Part shown: positions 1-11,100 of the stretch, piece by piece
Layout of the letters: each line of letters starts with the position of its first letter
Numbering within the stretch: the first letter of the stretch is position 1
Source: Gibbula magus
Lineage: Eukaryota > Mollusca > Gastropoda > Trochida > Trochidae
Length of the DNA stretch: 64,000 nucleotides
Direction of reading: 5' to 3'
NCBI GenBank assembly: GCA_936450465.1
Contig: OW388291.1
Coordinates: forward strand, 80,923,436-80,987,435
The notes under the pieces: model-generated
The model's input: only the letters and a program-made list of their open reading frames with translations
The model's database searches: none
What the model was told of the DNA's origin: nothing
Translations under genes and position numbers: made by a program

Positions 1-657
1 GACTTTAATCTTCTTTCGTGGGAGATGTATAAATAGAAGGGTCTCCACAATCATTTAACACTCCCTTGCATTCAAGTTTGAAATCTATCTTTGGCAATAA
101 AATGAAAATGGTGCAATTAGAAATTATTTGCATGACTCTAATGACAACTACTGAGGGCTATGTATTTATTTGTACATGATAATGATGCAGTAGTCTATAA
201 GCATAAGAATATAAGATATATTATCTACAATATTTCAAATTATTTAACAATTTATACAAAATGTGAATATATTATACCACTTGACAGAGAATAATAACTA
301 TCTTCTTCAAAGGAAAAAACTGCTTTAATGTGATTGTCTGGTGTAAATTTGTCTGAATATTGTAGATATATTCCAGGTAAGCGGAACAGGTTCAGAATAG
401 AAGAATAATTTCATAAATATTGGTTGGTTTTTTAAATTTCATTGGGAAATACTTTTGAGAGTTTTTTTTTTCTTCTTCTTTTCTTCTTCCAAATTTCCAT
501 TCTATTGTAGGAGATTCCAAAAATAATCTCTTCTTTTTTTGCCTAACGACAAAGTATTAAATTTCACAGGTATATATAAGAGATGATTACTAATCAGGCA
601 AAATAGATTCAGACTGTTACAGAATTGATATACATAAACATATAAACATTGACTACA
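1..657 (-). other. NSL1 3' UTR / downstream flank
   Basis: AT-rich sequence after the NSL1 stop codon, with no coding potential seen on either strand. Candidate minus-strand poly(A) signals are ATTAAA (324-329) and AATAAA (165-170), so the transcript may end about 350-500 bases after the stop. No repeat was recognised. The exact end cannot be fixed from sequence. Confidence 0.35.
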
Positions 658-3600
658 TTACAATTTAATTTTCATTAAAAAATCTTCGTGATGAGCTGGT
701 TTGTTTCCAATGGATGAGTTTTCAAAATGACTGAGTGGACCGTTCTGATGAGAGGTATTCTTGTAACCATTTCTTCCATTATTTTCGAATATAACCTTAT
801 CAGTCTTTGAGGGCTGCTTCAGGATAGAGACTGCCGTCTGAAGCTTCTCAGCATTTTCAAGTGAGCTTGTCACAGACTGCAAGAAATTCACATGCTCTTA
901 ATAGTTATATTTGATGTTTAAAGGTTCAGTGTAAATGATAGTTTGAATACAACATGAAATACTAAAAAACAATGAGTAAACTCACATACAAATTGTTCAA
1001 CTTTAGAATCAAAATCAATTAAAAGTCCACAATCTACTGGTATAATATGATACAGTGAGTTACTGTTTAACGCCACTTTGGCAGTATGGCAATCATTAGC
1101 GGTGATATAATATTATACAAGTTACAGTACAAAAAGTACATATTATCACCTTAGTGAGAGACCTGAGGCCTGAAAAAGACTCTTCTAGTTCTGGTTTCAA
1201 TTTCAGTTCAGTCATCAATGATTTGCCTTCCTTAGGTGAGAATGCTTCTTTGTCATCATTTTGAACTTCAACTTTGGCCTACAAAAAAACAAAGTACACG
1301 ACATAAAATGAGGGATCAATATAAGACAGTCTTTCAAGGATAGTTGTTTGATTTATGGTTTGAAAATTGTAAATTTTACATGAAAATTGTACATGTCTAA
1401 TCACTGTTGTTCCTAGAAGTCACCCCAGAGAAATTTGACCTCCCTTAAATATGTGAGAAGTGTGATACTGGTACGTTTACCATTATAAAGGGTCCCACAC
1501 ACAAAGATTCAACCAAAATGATCCCCTCAGCCATTCATCTAAGAACAAAGCTGAGTAATATTTACAACAATTGTTAGTACTCTTCATTCAGTAGATTCTA
1601 TAAAAACAAACATGCAGCCTACCAAGTAAAAAGCATTCTTATTGATGCCTTCATAAACTTCCTCTTCACAGAACCGTGGATGAAACTTTCTTTTCCTTGC
1701 GACCCGCAAGATGGCATTATCCAAGTTCGGTGTCAGTTCGTTGTTGAGAAAGTTCTTCTTTTCAAGATCAACAGGTTCAAATTCTGCAGACGAATCAATC
1801 ACATAAAAGACATCTTAAATCAATAAATTCAAATTGTACTGATTTAAAAAGACATGTATAGAGAGAAAACCCTCTGATCACTGTTTATTTTGATTGTAAA
1901 TACTATTTTACTGATGTGATAAACATGGCTGGCATTCATTCTGTCCCACTCTCGTATTTTCTTCCTACAGGAATGAAGAAATTCAATCATTCTGTACTTT
2001 AATTTATACTAGAGTTTATACTTTATGCCATTGTAAAGAATGGAGAATGGAATATTTCTTACCCAAGTGGCAACAAAATGTCAGGTATCCAAATTTGCAT
2101 ATTAATAACCATGGAATTTTTTTAAAAATGTACTATAACTTGAAATTTGATTGGCTGAAAGAACGACTTTACACCTGTTCAAGAATTGCTTTGTGGCATC
2201 ATTTACATTGATCATTACATAATGTAATTGAATTCAATTCTTGTATTGCAACTGATTGATTGCTAGTTTCTCCCATTTTGCAACAATGAACATATAAAAT
2301 AAAAACAAGTCATTTATTGTGTTAGAAAGTTGTTTTCAATTGTAGTGCAAGTAACAATTTATATCCGTGCATATCTTGAATTGTATGAATAGCATATGAG
2401 AATGAGTACAATCGGTATTTTTTTCATATAATCTAGGATACTGCCTTGTTTTTAGAAATTCACATATAAAAATAACAAGCAGACAGAGTCGGCCATATCC
2501 CCCGCCATGTAGGAATTTTGAATATATTTATGCATTTTGAATATATAATGCATTTATGTTCTATATAGCAAAAGGCACATCTAGACTACTTGGTTGATAC
2601 CTGTACAAAGTTTCAGCAAAATATATTGAATAGTTTTGAAGTTTGAGGCCGGAATATAGTTTTCCCTCTTCTTGGTTCTAAGTCCAGACTGTTTGCAATC
2701 GAAAAAAAAAAAATTCTCAAATTTTTATATAGCAAAAGGCACATCTAGAATACTTGGTTGATACCTGTACAAAGTTTCAGCAAAATATATTGAATAGTTT
2801 TGAAGTTTGAGACCGGAATATAGTTTTCCCTCTTCTTGGTTCTAAGTCCAGACTGTTTGCATTCGTAAAAAAAAAGAGAAGAAATTCTCAAATTTTTATA
2901 TAGCAAAAGGCACATCTAGACTACATGGTTGATACCTGTACAAAGTTTCAGCAAAATATATTGAATAGTTTTGAAGTTTGAGACCGGAATATAGTTTTCC
3001 CTCTTCTTGCTTCTAAGTCCAGACTGTTTGCATTCGTAAAAAAAAGAGAAGAAATTCTCAAATTTTTATATAGCAAAAGGCACATCTAGACTACATGGTT
3101 GATACCTGTACAAAGTTTCAGCAAAATATATTGAATAGTTTTGAAGTTTGAGACCGGAATATAGTTTTCCCTCTTCTTGGTTCTAAGTCCAGACTGTTTG
3201 CATTCGTAAAAAAAAGAGAAGAAATTCTCAAATTTTTATATAGCAAAAGGCACATCTAGACTACTTGGTTGATACCTGTACAAAGTTTCAGCAAAATATA
3301 TTGAATAGTTTTGAAGTTTGAGACCGGAATATAGTTTTCCCTCTTCTTGGTTCTAAGTCCAGACTGTTTGCATTCGTAAAAAAAAAACATTATTCTCAAA
3401 TTTCTATATAGCAAAAGGCACATCTAGACTACTTGGTTGATACCTGTACAAAGTTTCAGCAAAATATATTGAATAGTTTTGAAGTTTGAGGCCGGAATAT
3501 AGTTTTCCCTCTTCTTGGTTCTAAGTCCAGACTGTTTGCAATCGTAAAAAAAAAAATTATTCTCAAATTTCTATATAGCAAACGGCACATCTAGACTACT

Positions 3601-6600
3601 TGGTTGATACCTGTACAAAGTTTCAGCAAAATATATTGAATAGTTTTGAAGTTTGAGGCCGGAATGGAAAAGCCCGGACGCACAGACGGACAGACGGACG
3701 GAGCTCATTTCTATATCCCCCGCCAACTTCGTTGTGGCGGGGGATAATATGGGCAACAAAAGTATTAACCAACTCCGTGCTTGGAATTACAGTAATTAGT
3801 TGTCCCTCATGAATTGTGTCAAACTACTTGCTAAAGACTTAGACAGATAACTCCTCGTAACTTGTTGAATATTCTTAGAATATGTACCTGAAGTTTCATT
3901 CTGTAAATCTGAGTGGGACCATTCTTCCCCATCTATCAGAAGGTTCTGCTGAAGCGCTGATGCATATATCTGCAAAGGAAAAAAATCATTCTGTTTACAA
4001 AACGGTATGAAAAGAATCTGTTATGAAACTTATTTTACAAAATAAGATAAAAGTTTACTTGTCAATGGACAAGTGTTATGTTTATGTTTTTTTTACTGAA
4101 CATTAGTTTCAAGACTTTACGGGTGATTTTAAGAAAAAATTGTCCCATCTTCCTTATATTATATTTCTTAGTAATTTAAAATTATCAAAACAAATTTGTA
4201 ATTTTGTCTGTTGTAAATAAGATTATAAAATTACATTTGACTTATTGGCGCGATGCATTGTCCAATTTTCGATCAGAAATCACTACTTTTACCTTCATAT
4301 TGTCAATATACTAAGTCTACTATCGTCAAAATGATAGTTTTCAGTAACAGTCAGTACTTCTCGATAAAGTAACACATTCTATAACATTTGGAATATGTGA
4401 CCCCTAACAACACAATGGATAGGTAATTACTTGTCAGATGTAGAGGCGGGCGAACTGTCCAGTGCTGGTTAGTGAGTGCTATTCCTTGTAGTCCCTATAT
4501 AGCGACCGCAGCGCTCACTAGGTGCGCTGCTGTCGTTTTCTCGCGATGGCGAACCGAATTGGATCACAACAGTGGTCGTGTTCGACGCGTTTTTATTGAT
4601 ACTTCTGCTTACTGTACACACGTGTATCACATATGTATCGACTCGGGACATGTTCCTGTAGGTGTATATCGCTTCAGTGACGAGGTAGCGTGATTTCTAA
4701 GAAAATAGCGACGAGTTGAAATTTCCCCCTTTTTAAAACAGTATTTATTTACGAAATGTAATATCATATCATAAGACCATATGAATATACACTTTCTATG
4801 ATCATTCAGGGACTGAACTTTCCCATAAATTTTGTAAAAATGTCAAATCAAACCTTTCAAATCGATTGTCGAACATGACTGGTATCGCACATGTACCAAA
4901 GTAAATTTGGAGTTATCTGCCCTTGTCACTTCTAATAAAAGCAGTGTCTAGGATGTGTTATTTGATGGCTTTGTGGATGAAAAATGAGTAATATACTAGA
5001 TTATATTGTCATGATTTGATTAATGTGTTATTTTCTAAAAATATATGTTTTTGAATTTGGATGAAAAGTATGTATTTCAATAAAATAAGTGGTCACATAG
5101 TTTATTTTATGATATGATTTATATTAATTTCAGAAATGCAGATATTTATCAAGTTAAGATTAGAATTTACAAATGCCTCACTGGAATATTAAATTTTTTT
5201 AAAGGTTTTTACGATTGGTTTCCAATTTTTCATAAATTTATTTTTGCGAACAAATGATTGTTAGTGTTGTATGTAACAAAAACATTTAAATTTGATTTCC
5301 ATATCTCGAAATAAATGTTTGAATTTATTGCAGTTATATAAATGGGTCTACTTACCATAGAATATTGTCACACCATTGGTTTATCTGCTAGAATACATCT
5401 TAAACTACCAGACAAAAGAAAGTACACACCTCAGTTGGTTCAGATTGATTCAATATTTGAAAGAAAGCAGATGTATCAAGTTTGACCATGGCACAATACA
5501 ATAATACTTATCTGCAGTAGTTTGTATGAATTAATTGGTGACTTTTAGTTGAAATATCTATGACCCCTTTCATGTTTAAAATGTTGTAAATGTGTGCAGA
5601 ATCAGGCACATTCATAGTCTTATATATGTGGATGAACATTTGGGTATCATCAAAAATAATTTAAAAAATTAAAATTTCATATTTTTTTTTAAATTAAAAA
5701 ACATGTAGAAGTATTCTTTGGCTGCTGACTAAACATCTTTACTTTACAGTTTTAAATTATGACATCGAAAACTTGAGATATGTGCAATTAAATCACACAT
5801 ATATCATGTTAAAATCAACAGAAGCATGTACTTTCTTTTGCCTGACAGTTTAATTCTATGTAGCAGGTTTGAAAGAATCCAACGCTTAGACTGCTGCTCC
5901 CATACTTTCCATATTATCAATTCTCTTGTCAAAGCCCAACTTCTTCATTTTAAATTGTTTATTGCAAACAAACATGTTACACAAATAGAACAGACAAATT
6001 ACATCATGTAACTTCTACCACTTAATAAATTGATTTAAATGATTAAACGATAGATAGTACTTCCTCTTCTACATTCCTCGACTCAGCACCTGCTTACACT
6101 GGGAAAAACAGGAGGTTCTGGGATGGTGGACATCTGCAACTCTAAATAATTTTGATTTGTAGAATTGTTCAGTATTGTCAGAATAAAACAAACATCTATG
6201 GATACATGGACCGTCTTCATCTGCATTTCTACTCTTAAGAAAGTGTTATGCGCTAAAATGATTTGTTACGAATAATCAGAAAACTCTCCAAGGCTACTCT
6301 AAATGACTAATTTACTAAATGACCTTTTCAGATTTTAAACTCAATTCTGGATCGTTCGTCATAGCGTCGAAAGATTTACGCCTAAAATACAAATAACAAA
6401 ACTCCTTTTTAAATCTACTGATAAATAATACTGTACCTTGAGTACTTTTAAACATTGCACAGTTCTTTGTAAGTGTGTTCACTAAACACCATATTTTCCA
6501 ACATCCACATAAGCCTACTTGTCTGGTATATTCACATATTGACTTCTATATTAAAGATAGCAGGAGCCTGGATCTCTTTTTCAGAAACAAACTTAACTGT

Positions 6601-8037
6601 TCCTTTATAATTATTGAAGGATCATATGTTTTAAAGAACATATTTTGGAACTTGACTCTTGCTGGAAGATGTTAACAACATCAAGCGCAAAAGTGTATTA
6701 AAATTAGCAGCTAAAGTATAAAGACAAATTTAAACCATTATACCAATATCTTAATTAGATTTTGGTGGTGTTCATTAAATTATGACAGAATTTTAATATC
6801 TGTAGAATTGTCATATTTTACTTTTGAAGCGTATCTCTGAAACTTCACACTCTGATTTTACTATTTTGAAACTTTTTACTTTTACTAACGTTGGAAGTGA
6901 GGGTATATGAGCGAGCTAATATTCTTGTTTAAAAAGGATATATCTTACAGATATATTAATGTAAGATCATTGATTCCTTGTGTTACTTTGATTATCCAAT
7001 CAGTATTGTAATTACGGTATAGACTAATGACGGTGCAATATGTGTACTGTTTGTTAGGCTAGCCACGTGAGCTTTTTAACACGTACACGTTCATACTTTT
7101 TGTAGGGGAATGGCTTAAATTTGGAATCTTAAATATTACATTACCGGTTATTATATCTATTGTCGTTGTAAAAAAGGAATATTGTTACAACAAAGAAAAG
7201 TACTCATTGAAGAGTTGGCATGCTTTGTCATATTATGTGGTTGTGTTGAAGTGGGCGTGGCAGAAATGTTTATTGTCGGAAACATTACTAAAAGTAGATA
7301 TATTTTTGTGAAACTTTGTGACGATACTGCAACAGACTTATAGAACACAATAGAATGACAATTTTGATATTATAATTTCTTAAACAAAAATAGGAAGAGT
7401 GATCCAATTTGTGTAAAAATTCAGGATTTTGATTCCTGGGGGGAAGTGATATTGTAAGTGTCGCTACTCACTAACTAAGCATCGCAAATAGATACGAACA
7501 CTTTTTTACCATTAGTTATATACTTCCTAATGATAAATAACAAAAATATTTCGAAAAAAATATTTTGAAATTTTTGCGCTGCGGTCCCTACCCTATATAC
7601 CATCTTGGTTTGTCTAGGGTCATGGTTCATAATCATAATGATGTGAATTCACCGAGTCCCATGAAAACAAATTCATTTCTCTGTCTCTCTGAACCATTGT
7701 AATCAGTTTTTGTGTTGATGAAAGCATCAATCATATTAATGACTTTCGTCAAAAACAACTCGTATAGTAATTAAGTGGTAGAAACTATACACTAAAACTG
7801 TCGTGTGTTTCTCAAAACACATCAGAGACATCTGTCAAAATGTACATTTTCGATAGAAATGACTTCTTTGTATCTTACCTCACGAAATCTGTGTCTGCAT
7901 TTTTGTTTATCGTCCTCGGATGAATTACAGTTACCATTAACTATTTGCTCTATGTTTTCATTTATTGCTTCCAAAACACATGCGATTGCGCGTTTACTTC
8001 TACATTCAACTTTTGAAAATTCGGGAGATTCCGCCAT
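658..8037 (-). CDS. NSL1: NSL1, MIS12 kinetochore complex subunit (5 coding exons)
   Basis: Exons in transcript order: 8037-7879, 3969-3888, 1783-1623, 1278-1150, 876-658. They join in frame to 249 aa plus TAA; human is about 281 aa. All introns are GT-AG and the split codon between exons 2 and 3 closes cleanly (phase 1). The family forms the MIS12 complex with MIS12, DSN1 and PMF1, linking centromeric CENP-C/CENP-T to NDC80 at the kinetochore. Recognisable by recalled human sequence: start MAESPEF (human MAGSPE), VECRSKRA (VRCTSKRA) near residues 10-17, SALQQNLLIDGEEW (SAVQENISINGQAW) near 57-70, and a basic helix AILRVARKRKFHPR (VDIATKRKQYPR) near 104-117. The C-terminal exon is divergent. 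I chose ATG 8037 over in-frame ATGs at 8067 and 8061 because it matches the human start and the upstream ATGs fall in the shared promoter. The assignment is also supported by the head-to-head neighbour TATDN3. Confidence 0.86.
2495..3746 (+). mobile_element. Hairpin-ended tandem-repeat element, family 1 (in NSL1 intron 2)
   Basis: Left end ATATCCCCCGCCA (2495-2507). Right end is a perfect 12-bp stem, TATCCCCCGCCA (3714-3725) with TGGCGGGGGATA (3735-3746) and a 9-base loop. Between them are about seven direct copies of a ~165-171 bp unit starting near 2562, 2726, 2897, 3067, 3237, 3403 and 3571; the last is cut short at 3665. A tract of GACGGACAGACGGACGG type (3678-3701) precedes the hairpin. 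No protein is encoded. This looks like a non-autonomous DNA element of the tandem-repeat-bearing kind known from bivalves (pearl/HINE-like). The class is inferred. Confidence 0.75.
4440..4700. other. CpG-rich patch in NSL1 intron 1
   Basis: About 260 bp with many CpG dinucleotides inside a very AT-rich 3.9-kb intron. Both strands are open for 60-73 codons, but neither frame resembles a known protein and no exon-like splice pair was identified. It may be an old mobile-element fragment, an alternative promoter or an enhancer. The remainder of the intron (3970-4439 and 4701-7878) holds nothing I can name. Confidence 0.3.
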
Positions 8038-8177
8038 TTTGAATTCTGCGCGCCTTCGCATGCGCATGCGCCGTTTAGTAAGGGCACGTAACTCTAAATT
8101 TGTTTACAGAATTTCACAGGATTAATTTGTCTAGAAAATTTATCAATTTTCGTGTATTCTAATGGTTAAATAACAGA
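8038..8177. promoter_or_regulatory. Bidirectional NSL1/TATDN3 promoter with NRF1-type palindrome
   Basis: Only 140 bp separate the divergent start codons of NSL1 (8037) and TATDN3 (8178). The interval contains TGCGCATGCGCC at 8061-8072, whose GCGCATGCGC core is the consensus of NRF1, typical of TATA-less housekeeping bidirectional promoters. No convincing TATA box was seen. CpG density is high on the NSL1 side and drops towards TATDN3. Transcription start sites are not visible; some promoter sequence may overlap the first exons. Confidence 0.65.
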
Positions 8178-11100
8178 ATGTCATCTATCAATACGGATTG
8201 TTACGTCGATGTTCACTCTCATCTGACCGATGAACTTTTTAACGATGTGTGTGAGAAAGTGACAATTCACCTTTGATCAAATAACATCCAAAACAAATTC
8301 AGTAAACTGAACATACTGAACAATCATATAGAAAACAATGTTTGTTTGATTACATATGATACTTGTCATAAAAATTGAAATGAATTGTTTAATTTTAGCC
8401 ACCTTGGCGGATTGTGTGTCAATAGGAGATCAGAGACTTATAATAGAATCATAATGGCTCTTCTTTTAATTAAAGTTGGTTGCAATGCATGTGCTTGATA
8501 ATTAGGAGAAAAATGTCTTCCGTTTAATTAAGATAACAAACCATAACCATATTAAACAAAACAAGACTTTGATTTATAGATAGTCAACCTATTCGGTACC
8601 TATTCGGTTGAATTAGAAGGGAATTATGCACAGGTCTTGGACGCAAAGGAAGAATTCTCTAAACAGACAGAGCTAATTGAGATTTCATACTTGCTTTGAC
8701 ATAATAAATAAATGTTTTCGAGTGAAATATTCGAAGCTGTGTCTCCCTTAAACGTTCCATATCAAATAATACAAAGCAAAATGAGGTATTTTTAACAAAT
8801 GTTTATGTATATCTGATTGCAAAGTCAATATTTTTTAGTTTAAATTTCTTTGGCAAAACAGCGACTGACATTGCTGTGTCTTTTGCTATGAACTAAAAAG
8901 AAATATGGATAATTGTTAGCATTGAAATGAAGACACTGCTTAGTTTGATCCCTATGGATATTTCTGTGAATGTTGAAGATTACATTCGTAAATGTACAGA
9001 GGATATTTGACATTTCTCATCTAATACGATATACCAAGTACATCATATCGAGTGAAGACGAAATGTATAGTTTAAATATATTATTTCTACTTCACGAAAT
9101 GAGTTTTAGAATTAGACGAGAAATTTAAAATGTTAGATTTAACAAATTATGCATAAGTCATCAGTGACGTTCATTTTATGAATGGAGTATACAGGAAGGA
9201 GTGGGCTAAAACTACATCCTGTGCTGATATGGAAACTAGGACGAACAAAACCTGAACTGGTTGATGTAGCAAGTAATGTCTATGGAAGCCCTAGCTGCAT
9301 AATGCATTCCCATGAGTTCACTTTTGTTGACATGTATACATCTTAGGGTAAGGGTTGTAATCGCCTTTAATATACTTGCTCAAAGTCATCTTATGACATC
9401 AACCTTTTGATAGAAGGACGTCATATGATTGAAAGTGTTATTTTATAGAGTAGAATGACGTTATTTCGCTCAGTGAAAACACAGATTTTATTTTAACTGA
9501 TAAAGGTCAAATTCACCATGGAAAATATGATAAATCAAGCCCAATAAAAGAGTAATTATACAAATGCTTTTTGCCATTTACAGGATATTGAAGATGTTGT
9601 GGGGGAAGCAAAAAAGGTACATGCAATACATTTGTCATTATAAACCTGTTTTTCATGAAGAATAGAGACGATTTTATGGATATACAACTTCTTTATTCTT
9701 TGAAGGCGACGTTTCGACATAGGTTCTAATGTCGTTGTCAAGCAAGTGGTACACAAGTGGGGAAACCACATTTTATGAGTAAATAGATAAATTTTCTGTT
9801 AGAGTGGATACACAATTTGAATTAACCAGTGAATAAATTGTTAGTGAATCATTTTAACGATTGGTTGTGAACAAAGACTGATGTTAGATCTTCTCATTAC
9901 ACTTGAATATTTCAATGTCGGCATGGAAACAGTAGAGGAATCTCTCTGAAAACTTCACCTTTTATACAATAAGGAAGTTGATCATCTATAAAGACCTTAT
10001 AAAGACCTATCATTATTTTCTGCTGAAACCTTTTTACAGACTTGGATCAAATTCTGTTTGCATGTATTTTGTCCCAACAAAGGTTACTTGAGTCATTTCT
10101 TCCCATATAACCTCTGTTACAAGTGGGCTATATTTCAGCAAAATTCCCTAGCAGTGAAATATTCAACACAGTCACCAGCTTTGTTTCTATCCAATCAAAA
10201 ATGTTTTACATCTCCTGACTGCCTTCTGTCTTGTGAGAAATATTTGCACTTTACACAAGTGAAGGAACTTCAGGCTTTTCACTAATTACAGGATCAGATA
10301 GAAAGCTCAGTTTAAAACTGTGTCACAAACTGCTCTAACTCATTAACTTTGATTGCAATCATTTACAATTCTCCGTTTCTAGGGACGAAAACAGTTAAGT
10401 TGTAACAGAGGAAATGATTTGAGTAATGGTTTACATGCTGATGAGTTACTTACAACATTTCAACTACATTGAGAGGTTTTTTTTTATTTGTGTAGGTGTA
10501 ATTAACCTTTGGCCTTGGTCAAACAGAATCATTTTCTGCATGTACCAAAATCTTGTTGGCTCCTTATTATTCAGTTCGAGTTTTGTTTTCTTTGGTGTGT
10601 GTTTGAAAATTGTAACTATTTCAATGAAACACACTGTCAGTTACATTGTTGACACTGAATTTCTCGTCACCAGGTTGGTGTTGGGGCGGCTCTTGTCGTA
10701 GCTATGGATGAAGATGAGTATGATGATGTCCTCAATCTAGCAGACAGGTCAACCACTTTAAAGTAGTACCAGTATATATATATAATATAGAAACTTCAAC
10801 AACATGAATGGTTAAACTGTACTTCTAACAGTGTTTCATGTTCAGCTAATCAGAAGATATCGTATATCCTTAATTAGACACCAGAGCTTAGATTTTCGAA
10901 GCTCTCTTAGCGTTAAGATCGTTGTAAGCACCATTCAGTAACATTGGCTTACGACAATCTTAGCGCTAAAAGAGCTTAAAAAATATAGGCCCTGGCTTCT
11001 ATTTTTTTCAAACTGTCTGTAACATAGGTGTCTATTCGAGGCAGGCTTCTACACAAGGCAATTGTCTATTTCGCAATAAGGCACAATTGTAGAAACAGAC

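Noticed and set aside
8247..8258. TATDN3 exon 1 ending at 8258 (GAGAAA then GTGACA) and joining directly to 10674
   Set aside because: Keeps the frame but leaves out the conserved helix. Using the donor at 8247 and the 33-nt exon restores the human length and sequence.
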